Shown here: positions 19,805-31,558 of the stretch, one piece after another | Layout of the letters: each line of letters starts with the position of its first letter | How positions within the stretch are numbered: position 1 is the first letter of the stretch | Assembly (NCBI GenBank): GCA_047967505.1 | Contig: CM106539.1 | DNA from: Dipteris shenzhenensis | Lineage: Eukaryota > Polypodiophyta > Polypodiopsida > Gleicheniales | Reading direction: 5' to 3' (one strand) | DNA: 64,000 nt | Position numbers and translations under genes: made by a program | The notes under the pieces: generated by a model | The model's input: only the letters and a program-made list of their open reading frames with translations | Told to the model about the DNA's origin: nothing | Databases searched by the model: none

Positions 19805-20222
19805 ATCACTTATTTCGAGTTCTCCCTATATAGGGAAATAGAAGATTCTCAATATTGTTTACTAGTTCATAGACAGGAAGTTTGCAAACTATGAAAAGTG
19901 GGGCATTTCCTAGTTTGTCTTACAAAGAAAAGAGGATTCTCTATATCATTTACTAGACTATAACTAGGAAGTGTGCAAACTAGGGAAAATGGAACATTTC
20001 CTAGTTAGACTATGTAGGGAATTACTAATGAATTTCACTATCTAGGAAAATTTTCCTATATGGTGAAATTCTCTAATGATTCCCTGCATTGACTTGCATA
20101 GGTAATTTTTTGATTGATTCCCTAGATAAGGTAACTAGGAAGTGTTCCATTTTCTCTAGTTTGCACACTTACTAGTTATGTTCATTTCAAACTAGTAAAT
20201 GATATAGAGAATCCCCTTCTTT
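19805..20222. mobile_element. Foldback / MITE-like inverted repeat
   Basis: A perfect centre AGGAAAATTTTCCT lies at about 20044-20057, flanked by arms that match over more than 100 bp. The left arm has GATTCTCTATATCATTTACTAG (19935-19957) and the right arm carries its inverse (~20190-20212). TAGGAAGTGTGCAAACTAG also pairs with CTAGTTTGCACACTTACTAG. A direct copy of the left arm lies at 19825-19905. No coding capacity. It is consistent with a non-autonomous foldback element; flanking duplications could not be defined. Confidence 0.7.
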
Positions 20223-21590
20223 TCCTATACAGAGCAAGATCATAGTGGATACTTCATCATAGTACCTCTCAAAGAACACCACAATCTACAAACCATGATA
20301 GACTACATTTGCTTCAACTTAGAATTCAAGGAACCAACAACTTACGACTCTCATTTAGACTATATATGGAGCAACCTTCACAACCCTAACAAACAAGCAG
20401 ATACCTCATTGGCATACTGGATAGACCATTTCATTACATAAATTTGCACATAATGCACACTAACACTTACTCCTATAATAACATTCAGGCCTTAGTAGGA
20501 TCCCCACCTTGTTCTCTAGGGTTTCTCCATAGAACGGTCGAGTCAATGGTTAAAGAGGAAAAAAGAATTTGAGAAGCATTTGAGGGCTAAAAATGACATA
20601 AAATCCCTATTTTAGACAAACATGATGATATTTAACATGGGGAATTAGTTTGACCCATAAAAACCCTAGTTATGATATGTTTACAAAGGCCCTTAAGAAA
20701 GGTCAAAAAAACTTTTGTGCCTTTATGTTGGAAAGCTCTAGAAGCTTGACCGAAAAATACTAAGGGTGTTTATACACCCAATATCCACACATGAGATGAG
20801 GTTACTTTGGGCCTTTATGTCTAGAAAGATCTAGAATCTTGACCAAAAAATACTAAGGGTATTTACATGACACATGAAATGAGGGAGTCTACTTTGCAAA
20901 ATATCATCAATGTGCAAAACACGTGCAAAATCTTGGTTCTTGTCCATCCTTGCAGAAGTCTTGAAACATGGACCCTATGTGCAAAAGAGAAGAGTTCAAG
21001 GAATAGACAGCAACAAATAGACTACAATGAACTGATTCAAGGATGCTATCTACTCTGTGTATTTTCCCCCAAGCACACTTGACCATCTCTCAAGCCACCT
21101 TAAATATAAATAAGTAAATAAATATAACAAAATGCTGGATATATTAGAGGGGTGGTCATCCCTGCAAAAAAAAGGACCTATATGAAAATTGGCTCAGAAT
21201 GGACAGAGTGTCTAGGGCTTGCGCTGCAAGCAACCTATTTCCTAATGAAGAACCGCTATATTTACAAAAGGGCTCTAATGAGGACCAACTCCTTCAGATG
21301 CAGTACTACACTAAAGTCTCTGAGGTCAGCCCCCACTAAGTGTTTAATCACTTGAACTCTTGGCCTCCCACCCGAAGCTTCACTTCCCAGCTATGTGTAA
21401 AGAAAGAGAGAAAAGAAAAGACAACAAGAGAGAGAAGCAAGCGCATACCATGGCAAAGGGTAGAGAGAAGATTAAACTAGAATGCTTGGATGACTGCTAA
21501 GTATATTGTAAGTAGCTAATAATAGGCGAGTTGATCTAACGACTTAGAATGTGCCACATGGTTTTGTAGGATTTTAGAGTTTTATAAAAT
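20223..21590. other. Non-coding spacer with a ~110-bp duplication
   Basis: Sequences around 20705-20775 and 20812-20870 (CTTTATGT...GAAAG-TCTAGAA-CTTGACC-AAAAATACTAAGGGT) are diverged tandem copies. No gene seen. Confidence 0.45.
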
Positions 21591-22490
21591 GCTCTAGTGT
21601 TGGCCAAGTAACAATAGTTATGGCACTTGAGGCAAAGTTTGATTGTTTGAGAGCCACAATATGTGGAACAAGTTGCACTGTCAAGCGGGAGAAAGAGAGT
21701 AGAGCGCAGGAGCTAGAGACAGAGGCCATAAATGAGGCACAAACGGATTTGCTCCTTTGAATGCATGGGGTGGGGAGGTGAGAGAGATCTGAGAGAGCCT
21801 CCGAGAGGGAAAACGAGAGCGAGCGGGATGATCCATTGTCATTAGAAAAGACTGAGCAGTGAGTGAGAGGCTGAGATCCAACAGAGATGGACCTTGGCTG
21901 GAGAGGGGCAATTCTTGCTGCCACCTTCTTCATCACCTGCTCCCAGCTTGCAGTCGCCTCGGACACTGCTCTTGATCGTCCTACAAACATTTCTAGCTGC
22001 CTTCGCTCCTGTGGCAATATTGCCATCCCTTATCCCTTCTGGATCCATGCGGCATTGTAGAGTTCCAAATCGTCCACTCCAATGACGTCCCTCACCTCCT
22101 CACCAATGACGGCCGGTTTCAGGTGCTAGATAACATTTTTGCTGGTAGCCTTATCATCAACTCCACCAGTTTGATCAGGCCTTCGATGAGGGAGGTGGCG
22201 GAGCAACTACAATACAATCGGTTAGGGAGCTCGAACAACACCATTGTGAATGTTGCCTCTTCGACCAAGCGTTTGAATGTCAACAGTACTGGTACTGCTG
22301 CAGGATTTGCTGAACTAGTTACTTGATGAAGAAGAAGAAGAAGAACAAGAACATGAAGGAGGGCACTTGCTAGAAGGCCTCTTTCCGTTTCGACATTACA
22401 GTGATATTCCAACAAGCCAATCTTCAAGTTCTTCTAGCACAGCAGGATATTATTGCTCCTTCCAGATCTCCCTTCCAAGATAGATAGATC
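21590..22490 (+). pseudogene. Internally deleted wall-associated-kinase-like pseudogene
   Basis: From about 21600 the sequence parallels the promoter and first exon of the intact gene at 51100-51650. An ATG at 21885 opens a signal-peptide-like start, then the CLRSCGNIAIPYPFWI motif region (with a frameshift near 22050), ending at CTCCACCAGTTTGATCAG (about 22175). It then jumps directly to the end of the kinase domain (RPSMREVAEQLQYN, 22180 onward) and the tail, closing near 22325-22480. The extracellular EGF-like part, membrane segment and nearly all of the kinase are missing. The breakpoint falls at a short shared AG/CAG, suggesting microhomology deletion. Not functional. Confidence 0.85.
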
Positions 22491-23966
22491 TCCTTCACAC
22501 TTCACTTCCCTTGTTGATTTTGTCAGCTCTCCCTACAGGTAGTGCTGTATAAATTTGCAGAACTTCTATGATTATCCACTTGTAATTTCTCCCAAAAAAC
22601 CTTCTTAAGTTCTCTAAAAAAACTACCGTGAGGTATTGCTATAGTGCAGAATTGTATTCATTGGATTCTCCTTTTCTGAATACCCAACTAGAATTTCTCA
22701 AAAAATTAACTCAATTCGGTGTTTCAAACAACTATCTCGCTTACTGCTATAGTGGAGAATTGGATTCTCCATTTGTGAATATGTGAGTGAAATTTTCAAA
22801 TTTTCCTTTTATGAAGTTCAACTTTTACGTTTAAGGTAAATTTGTCTTTTAATAGTCCAATTTACTAAAAAAATCATTACAGCATGCAGCCTAGGGGAAA
22901 GTTTGCCCTCCTTGGGTCACATGGATAATTTTGGGCCAGTGATTTTAAATTTGATCTGAAGGTGTAAAAGAGGCCTAATTTGACCCAAAACAACATAAAG
23001 AAACAATGTCCCTTTGCTTCTTCGAAAATCACCGAGTTACCATCTTGTATCATAGCGACGCCATCCTCACAAGAGTACAATGTAAAGATAGACAAGAGCA
23101 ATAAATCAGTATCATACATGTACAATGGACCAGAAATCACTTGAAATATTGATGTTCGTTATGAAGAAGCTCATATGCCAACAAATTCAGTCGATCATAG
23201 ATGATGTCTAAAATCTTTGCAACAAATCTATAGCCTCTCACAGGTGGTATTATTCTCCATCATGGAAAAACATATAGGTCAGTTTCCTAATTTGAGGAAA
23301 GTCTACATCGTATTGGCTGAAAATTTTCTCAGCAGTTGTAGAAAGAGAAGCCTGCATGCAGTAAACCATCTATTGGAGATGGGACGGTCCATAATACACA
23401 TGTAATATACCAATATCTTATCCATTCGTGAGAATTATCTCTACACTAATATTCTCGGCGTTTATATTCTTTGCATTAATATTCTTGGCGGTAATATTCT
23501 CAGTACCCAGAGAAGGGCCCATTCCCTCAGATTATAACTTTTTGCGGAAGAAAGCGCGCCCCCTCCCTGTCCACACTATGTATGGTTATAATAATTATAT
23601 ATTATATATTATTATATAAATATGTTCAATTGCTCATCCATTCAAATTTTCTTATTTTCAATTTGAATTCTTACAACATTTGAACATCTCTTTTAATGCA
23701 TGTTAGCAATGCGAGGAAGCAAGGAAATCCAAGATGGATCCAAGATTGAAGGATGACGACACCTTTATTCATATAATTGTAGTCCATGTGATATTGTATA
23801 GACTTTAACGAGGATAAGTTATTGTATCACCTTATTCATGTATTTTTTGGACTTCAGCTTTCAAAATATGGACATCACCAAATCAATAATAAATCACCAC
23901 CCCTGGCATTTATAGGGAGGATTGGGTCCTAATAGACCTTGTGTCGTGCCTCATGTCTATCATTTT
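22490..23966. other. Non-coding spacer
   Basis: No gene seen. A short repeat of TAATATTCTC(G/A)GCG words lies at 23440-23510. Confidence 0.5.
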
Positions 23967-24657
23967 TACAACAAGACAAAGCACCTACAGACGTGCACAT
24001 AGATGCATTTACTCAACTAAAAAAAAACTTACGAGCACGTCTATTTGCACGTCTATTTACGTGTCTAGAGACCCACATCTAAAGGTGTGTCTATATAGCA
24101 GAAAGACGCACCTATAGATGCACATATAGATGCATAAATAGATGCTCTGCTAGAAAATTTAAAAAACAAACAGACACATCCATATAAATGCATTTATAGA
24201 CGTGTGTATAAATGCATTTATAGATGCGCAAATAGACACCCCTCGAACAGACAGACGCGTATATAGATGCGTTTATAGACGGCCTGATAGATGTGCTACA
24301 TAATATTTTTTAAATTTTGTGTGCTAGAATAGAATGCTGTGTATGTTGTGTATGCTATATGTAGTTACAAGAATCCCATTTCCACATTGTGTAATTCAAT
24401 TCTTACAACCAACCACATTTTAATTAGCACTCTTGCAAGCACATCTATAGCCGACAATTACAATTCCAAATAAAACATTACAACTCCAAAACGTTTAGTT
24501 CACAAGGCATTAATTGATAGGACGTTGCACAAGAAAATTGAAAGCCAAAAAAATAAAAAGAGTGTATATAAATTCATAGCTCAAAAAGTGCTTGTATGTA
24601 CATATAGCACGAAGCTAAGCCACGTCCTGTGGCTTCAAGTACCAAAAATAAGAGGAG
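23967..24657 (-). mobile_element. CACTA-like right-end fragment, inverted
   Basis: Starts ACAACAAGACAAAGCACC and carries many AGACGCATCTATA-type motifs (23985-24290). It continues as the reverse complement of 48400-49086 up to AAGAGGAGTGT near 24657. It is the right terminus of the same family as the full element at 42373-49086, cut where a gypsy LTR begins. Confidence 0.8.
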
Positions 24658-24854
24658 TGTTATTAGCCAGAAAAGAAATCAAGACAAGAGGCTAGAGGAT
24701 AGGTATGGCAACACTCGAGGGCCATAGAGGAATAGGGAACGTGAGGGGAGGAGCATTAACATGGGTGGGGAAAAGGGATTAAGAGGTGAGGGAAAGAAGA
24801 GGTAGACTGTGGCACAAGGGGAGAGGGAGAGGGGAAAGAGGAGTATATACATGG

Positions 24855-25024
24855 TGTGGGGGTTAAAGGTCACTGTGCCTTTACCCCAGTTATGTACAAT
24901 ACTCAAACACATATATAAATGAATGAAAAAGAAGATTAGGGTGGTTCTGCACCCACCAAAACTTGTGGCTCTCTGTCTCTCTCTCTCCTTCTTCCATTCT
25001 TGCTTCCGTTGAGAGCACTCTCAA
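24855..25024 (+). repeat. 5' LTR of copia element
   Basis: Starts TGTGGGGGTTAAAGG and ends GCACTCTCA. It includes a CT-rich run near 24970-24992. The U3/R/U5 limits are not resolvable. Confidence 0.93.
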
Positions 25025-26462
25025 CTGATATCAGAGCCCGGGTGATCTAGCTGAGCATGCGTGAATGCTTGAAGCTCAGCAGCTCTGTGGGAGGAAGGAG
25101 AAGCTCTATGGGAAGCTTTGTGGGTAACTTTACTTACATCCGAGTGTGCAAAGACCTTGGAGGAACCTTTGGAAAAGTTACTTTGGCTTTGCGAAGTGGT
25201 TTTGAGAGCTTGTTAAGTGGTTTCAAAGAAAAAGTCGTTTTTTGAGCTTTTCCCTGTTCCGTTCGATGACAGAGACTCCGTATTGACTTGTAGAGGCAAC
25301 TATTGCTTGCTTTTGGTGTCCACTTCACTTCAGGAGCTTGGAAACACCTTCATTCTTGAATCTGGGATCATTTCATTGGATTTCTGACTCACTGTGTCAG
25401 TTTCTACGTTTTTTGCTCGGGTGTTGGAACTCAAGTTTAGAGCAACCATTTGCAGATCTGTCAGTTCCGGTGGACTCAGGAGGTCCTAAAACTGCTATGT
25501 TGCTCATCATTCGCACTCCGGTGGAGTTTACAAACAGCTCTGTTTCCAAAAACGTTTTTCAGTCCGTGTGTTGGACCCAGTGATTGAGACCACGGTTTCC
25601 AACACCGTCTGTCCCATTGCGTTCCGGACGCCCAAAAACCCCTACCTGTCAGTTCTTGCGCGATTTGGTGGAGGATTTTCAGAGTTATAGATCTCTGTGT
25701 ATTCGATTTCGTCTCTCTGTTATGCATTTTTCATTCTAAGGTTTTGAAACCTTAGATTTATGCCACATGGCAGTGGATAAGTGTTGACTCCCATTTCTCA
25801 CTCATCGGTTGGGATTTTGGAGTTCTGGCAGAAGAGAGATATTTGCAGATTTTCTTGCTGAGCCCGATTATGCAATGGCGCCCATGTTTTGAGGCATCTC
25901 AAGTTCTATTTTCAGTAGCGGTCATTACCGTGGGACTATGATTTCTTGAGCATACCTTATGCAGATCACTCTGGTTGCAGTTTGAGTAGTGTGCACTCAT
26001 TCGTGGTGTGCATTGGGTTGCAGTGGATGATTTATAGGCCATTTGGATGCATTACGGTCCTTATTAGATGCGCTGATAGGCCCAAATTGCCTTGTGGGAT
26101 GCTATTTTTTATGGACGCTTTGCACATGGATGCTATTTTATGCTGAGGGACAGCTTTGACACATTGCAGGTGATGCACTGATAGTGCTATGCTCTCTTGG
26201 ATGAGATATTATTGATGCATATGCCAGTGGACGGTGTTTATGCTTGAGTCATTTGGCACTTATTGGCATTTCCTTTTGGGCCAGATTTTCTCATATGGAT
26301 GCATAGTATATGCACATGAGTTAGATGCATCTTTTGATGCTTTGAGCTTTGAGTTTTGGTGATATTTCACTCTATTGTGGCATACACATTTGGGTGCACC
26401 TGGTATTTGGTGTGATTCTCTCTTGCAGGCACTAGCATTTGGGATTTTGTTTCATTTGCGTC

Positions 26463-27299
26463 ATGGCATCCTCTTCCATGTCTGAAAAGGAGTTTTTTAG
26501 CATTAAAAAGTTTGATGGGACAAACTTTTCTTTGTGGAAGGAACAAATAAGGGATGTGCTTATTCAAAAGAAGCAGATTAAACCCTTGGCAGGGATTGAA
26601 GCTAAGCCTGCAAATATGTCTGAGGATGATTGGAATGAGTTGGATGCATTAGCAAAGTCTACTATTAGACTTCATCTTGCAGAGTCAGTTTATTTCACAG
26701 TAGTAAATGAGCAGACTACGGAAGATTTGTGGAAGAAACTGTGTGCCACTTATGAGAAGGAAACTGCCTCTAATAAAGTTTACCTCATAAAGAGGTTGTT
26801 TGAGCTGCAGATGAAGGAAGGGGTCTCCATTGCTTCTCACTTGAATGAATTCAATATTATTTTCAGCCAGCTTCAGGCTCAGAAGATGAATTTTGATGCG
26901 GAGACTAAGGAAATATTTCTCTTATGTTCATTGCCATCCTCATGGGATACCTTCCGTACAGCTGTCAGTAACTCTGCACCTGGTGGAGTACTGAAATTTG
27001 ATGATGTTGTGGGTAGCTTGTTGGCCGAGGAGATTAGACGGAAGTCTATGGATGGCAACAAGCAGGATGCAGCCTTAAATGTGCAAAGGGGTAGATCACA
27101 GTTCAGGGGGAAGTCCCAAGAAAGAGGGAAGTCTCGTAGCAAATCCAGGGCATAGAACATTGAGTGTTAGCATTGTGGCAAGAAGGGCCATATGAAAAAG
27201 GATTGCTAGAAGCTGAAAAGAGAGCAAAAGGATAAGAAAAAGAATGCAAATTGGGGTGCAAATCAAAAGGAAGAGAGTCCAAGGGAGGACAAAGGAAAA
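26463..27299 (+). pseudogene. gag: Copia gag (UBN2-type) with nonsense codons in the zinc knuckle
   Basis: ATG at 26463 is preferred over upstream near-cognate codons. The first ~230 residues carry the copia gag fold, with F-D-G-x-N-F-x-x-W near the start and TTEDLWKKL...YEKET in the middle. A basic Arg/Ser/Lys tail follows. Three in-frame TAG codons at 27153, 27168 and 27207 interrupt the CCHC knuckle (HCGKKGHMKKDC). In the related fragment at 36112 the first two positions are TGG and TAC, so those two stops are secondary mutations. Confidence 0.85.
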
Positions 27300-28049
27300 G
27301 TGAAGATCGAGGAGATCAATGCAGTCACACATGATGGTGACAATGACATTCTCTTCATGTCTAGTTTATCTGCAGAGTTGCTTACCACTTCAGATGATGC
27401 ATATTCCCAGGGTTGGATTTTGGATTCTGGTGCTTCATTCCATGTTACTCCCCATAAGGAATGGTTCTCCACTTATGACAGTGGAAAGACAGGTTGTGTG
27501 CATCTTGGAAATGACTATGCATGTGACATAGTGGGAGCAGGTGACATAAAGTTTTCTTTTGCAAATGGGTCTGCATTTGTTTTGAAACATGTGAGACATG
27601 TGCCTAAGCTAACCAAGAGTCTTATCTCAGTGGGTCAGCTAGATGATGCTGGTTTTCACACCACTTTTGGCTTTCAGAGTTGGAAAATTTAGAAGGGCTC
27701 TATGCTTTTGGCCAGGGGTGCCAAGTGTGGGACTTTGTATCCCTTACATGTATCAGGGGTATTTGATCATGTTGTTGCAATAATCGAGCAGCCAAGCACT
27801 TCTTTGTGGCATTGCAGGTTGGGGCACATGAGCCAGAATGGAATGAAACTCTTATGCCGTTTGGGTTATGTACCGCATTTGAGTTTCTCTGATTTTGAAT
27901 TTTGTGAGCATTGTCTCTATGGGAAGCAAACTAAATCAGCCCATAAAAGAAGGGGAAAGAAAGAGTTTGAAATGCTTGATTTGGTGCATTCAGACGTATG
28001 TGGTCCCATGCCTACACGGTCATTAGTCGGGGCTGAATACTATATGTGA
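27300..28049 (+). pseudogene. Copia protease and integrase N-terminus
   Basis: The retropepsin active site DSGASFH lies at 27423-27443. A TAG at 27690-27692 interrupts the frame. The GAG-pre-integrase zinc region (LWHCRLGHMSQNGMKLL, then C-x2-C at FCEHCLYGK) follows at 27810-27930, leading to the HSDVCGPMPT start of the integrase core. The frame is lost at ATGTGACATTC (about 28046-28054), a 2-bp insertion relative to the continuing frame. Confidence 0.85.
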
Positions 28050-28051
28050 CA

Positions 28052-30524
28052 TTCATTGATGATGCAACTAGGAAAGTGTGGGCTTATGCTATAGCTCGGA
28101 AGAGTGATGTGTTCCAGGTATTTCAGAAATGGCTGGCCTTGGTTGAGAATCAGTCAGGTAGAACGCTTAAATGCTTACGGACTGATAATGGTGGAGAGTA
28201 TCTCTCTCATGACTTTCAGCATTTCTGTGATACACGTGGGATTAAGAGGGAGCTCACATCCCCTCGTACTCCAGAGCAAAATCCAGTTGCAGAAAAGATG
28301 AACTGTACCATTCAAGAAAGGTTGCAATGCATGCTTTCCAATGCAAGTCTTTCGGGTGGTTTTTGGTCTCAGGCAACGAAGACTGCAGTGCATGTGATCA
28401 ATAGATCACCTAGTAAGAGTTTGGATGGTGGTATTCCTAAAGAGGCATGGAGTGGCAAGAAGCCCTCTTACTCTCATTTGCGTATCTTTGGGTGTGAGGC
28501 ATATGCACATGTGCCAAAAGAGCTTCGAAAGAAGCTAGATCCTAAGTCTAGGAAATGCATCTTTCTAGGTTATGGTGAAAGTGGAGAGATGGGCTATCGT
28601 CTCTGGCATCCAGAAGCAAAGAAGATCATATGCAGCCATGATGTGGTCTTGAATGAGAAGAAGATACATAAGGCACCCATGAGGGATGTGGAAATGAGGA
28701 GAATCACTTTCCAAGATGTGAATCCACTTGCATATGTTGATAGACAGCAACCTATCCATGCACCAAATGTGCAAGAAATGGTACCACCAAGTACTCCCAC
28801 AGGTATACAATCAAGGGTAGATGATGGATCATCTATTGGTGGAAATGATGAGCCAAATGTGGCTGATATGCAGGTGGGACAGCAAGTTGAAATGCCCTTG
28901 AGAAGATCATCTAGAGTGTCTAGACCGCCTGATAGGTTTGTTCCAGGGGTAGACTATGTGATGCTTACTGATTGCAGGGAGCCTTCTTGCTACAGAGAGG
29001 CTATGATGCGTGAGGATCAACGCAAGTGGAAGTATGCTATGCAATCAGAGATGAGTTCACTTATGAAGAATAAGACTTGGGACTTGGTTTCTTTGCCACA
29101 TGGAAAGAAAGCATTGCCATGTAAATGGGTCTACAAGATGAAGGTCACAGGTGATGATGTGCCTAGGTACAAGGCCCGTTTGGTTGCTAAAGGGTTCAAG
29201 CAAGAGAAGGGTGTGGACTTTGATGAGATATTCTCTCCGGTTGTGAAGATGGCTGGACTAGTGGCATCAGAGGATATGGAGCTTATGCAGATGGATGTCA
29301 AGACAGCTTTCTTGCATGGGGATTTGCATGAGGAAATTTACATGGTGCAGCCGAAAGGCTTTGAAGAAAAGGGCAAAGAGCATTTAGTTTGCAAGCTGAA
29401 GAAGAGTCTCTATGGTATTAAGCAAGCGCCTAGAGAATGGTATCAAAAGTTTTATGCTTTCATTCGGTCCCAGGGTTTTAGAAGGAGTGAAATTGATCAC
29501 TGCCTCTACACTAAAAGGGCTAAGGATAATAGCTTGATAATCTTGGCACTATATGTGGATGATATGCTATTGGCTAGCAAGAATACTTATGAGCTAGATG
29601 CATTAAAGGCCAAGTTGCATGAGGCCTTTGATATGAAGGATTTGGGATTTGTAGGTCATATTCTTGGTATGCGCATCACGCGTGATCGGAGTAGAAAACT
29701 CCTTTGGCTTTCACAAAAAGAGTATGTTACAAAAGTATTGCAGCATTTCAATATGGAGGGGGGGAAGGCAGTGAGTACTCCATTGCCTCCATATGTGAAA
29801 CTGAGTCATACAGATAGTCCCAAATCAGATGAGGAGAGGGCCATGATGGCCAAGGTTCCTTATGCATCAGCAGTTGGGAGTCTTATGTATGCTATGATAG
29901 CTACTAGACCAGACATTGCATTTGCAGTGGGAGTTGTTAGCCAGTATATGGCTAATCCAGGAAAGAGGCATTGGGAGGCAGTTAAGTGCATCATGAGGTA
30001 CATGAAGGGTACCAAGGAGATGTGCATCTGCTTTGGTAAAGGAGACATGCGTGTACTTGGGTACACAGATTCAGACTATGCAGGGCATGTGGATAGTAGG
30101 AGATCCACTTCTGGTTATGTGTTCACCTTTGCAGGTGGTGCAGTGTCGTGGATGTCTTGTGCACAGAAGTGCGTTGCTTTGTCTACCACAGAGGCTGAGT
30201 ATGTTGCAGCCACAGAGGGTTGCAAGGAGACTATATGGCTTGATCAGCTAGTGGGAGATTTGGGGATTCATACAGGTGTACCGACATTGCATAGTGATTC
30301 CATGAGTGCTATTCAGCTAGCACTATTCAGCTAGCACGGAATCCGGTCTTTCTTGCAAAGACCAAACACATTGAGGTCAGGTACCATTTCATCAGAGAGG
30401 TACTTGAGGACAAGCACATAGAGCTTGTCAAGGTTCATACAGATGATAACCCTGCAGATATGCTGACGAAGAGTCTACCTAGTCAGTGGTTTGAGTATTG
30501 TCGTGTATTGATGGGCATTGGATA
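28052..30524 (+). pseudogene. pol: Copia integrase, reverse transcriptase and RNase H
   Basis: The frame stays open from 28046 to 30334. Integrase core: FIDDATRKVW, then RTDNGGEY and the glutamate-containing E-Q-N-P-V-A-E region. Reverse transcriptase: VDVKTAFLHGDL at ~29300 and the catalytic YVDDMLL at ~29556. RNase H: YTDSDYAG at ~30064 and STTEAEYVA near 30185. At 30308-30335 a 14-bp unit CTATTCAGCTAGCA is tandemly duplicated, throwing the last ~60 residues (DNPADMLTKSLP, stop at 30522-30524) out of frame. It would copy RNA into DNA and integrate it; this copy needs help in trans. Confidence 0.93.
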
Positions 30525-30578
30525 GTATGCTCACTGGTTGTTCTCTCTTAAAGGCACATTTTCCTTTAAGTGGGAGGT

Positions 30579-30747
30579 TGTGGGGGTTAAAGGTCACTGT
30601 GCCTTTACCCCAGTTATGTACAATACTCAAACACATATATAAATGAATGAAAAAGAAGATTAGGGTGGTTCTACACCCACCAAAACTTGTGGCTCTCTGT
30701 CTCTCTCTCTCCTTCTTCCATTCTTGCTTCCGTTGAGAGCACTCTCA
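30579..30747 (+). repeat. 3' LTR of copia element
   Basis: 169 bp, matches 24855-25024 apart from one base change (CTACACCC versus CTGCACCC) and one fewer A. Followed by CATGG. Confidence 0.93.
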
Positions 30748-31558
30748 CATGGGTGGAGGAGGAATGTAGAGATGGAGACATCAAGGGAAGAGGTTCATAC
30801 TTTATTTGAAAGAAAAGATGAGAGGGAAATATCAAAGTACTAGCTAGGTGGCTTTACAAGAATGAGCGTGTCCCATCAAGGAATAGGCCCCTCCTTTTAT
30901 AGCCAAGAGAGGGGGTATCTCATAATAAATGCATCCCCCCACATGCATGGTGTGTGTGGAAAAGTCTCCCATGTGGGCTAGGCAGTTACGCACTCTCAAT
31001 TGTGTGCGACAACCCTTTGCCTCATTTTTCCACATAAATCAAGCCCATATCCCAAGTCTATGATACTCCCTCAGTCTCTCCCCAATTTTATAATACATTC
31101 AAACCTCTAGGAGGACAAGTGGAGGGTTGGCATAAGGAATCTTGCCACCTCGTCCTACTTTCCCCATTATTTAACTTGCACTCTTGGACCTTCTATACCT
31201 CCCCCACATGGGCCTATCCTATATGGAGGGAATAACCCAATATAATATCCATCTCCACCTATTTTATATTACTTCTCCCATGAACTTTGAGCTATATCTC
31301 ACTAAATGCAGGCATGGGACTGCCTAGGTGGAGGGGTGGCACATGGAGGAGCCATGCCACCTTACATTTTATAATATTACTACCATGGATTATGTACATC
31401 ACACCTTATGGGTCCTCTTACATGGAAGGGTGGCACATGGTCATGCCCTGCCACCTCAACCCTGGGCCCTATGCACTCCATATTTTATTATACTATTGCT
31501 ACACATACAAGCACACACTCATATATATGCCTTTTTACTTTGGTCAAATTTAAATCCA

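Larger units (their letters stand above)
24855..30747 (+). mobile_element. Nearly complete Ty1/copia retrotransposon
   Basis: LTRs at 24855-25024 (170 bp) and 30579-30747 (169 bp) differ by one substitution and one A. TSD is CATGG at 24850-24854 and 30748-30752. The primer site TGATATCAGAGC follows the 5' LTR (one change from the initiator-Met match TGGTATCAGAGC). A polypurine tract AAGTGGGAGG precedes the 3' LTR. A long leader (25025-26462) precedes gag, protease, integrase, reverse transcriptase and RNase H in copia order. Nonsense codons, a frameshift and a 14-bp duplication inactivate it, although the LTRs are still about 99 percent alike. Confidence 0.95.
24658..31558 (-). repeat. Gypsy 3' LTR (~1.0 kb) split by a copia insertion
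   Basis: 24658-24854 and 30748-31558 rejoin once the copia element and one CATGG copy are removed, giving about 1003 bp that begins TGTTATTAGCC and ends AAATCCA on the + strand. Directly beyond it, TAATAGTAGTCCCCCCCCC (31559-31578) is, on the minus strand, a polypurine tract next to the gypsy integrase end. The boundaries are inferred from TG/CA ends and the polypurine tract, since no second LTR is present for comparison. Confidence 0.5.
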
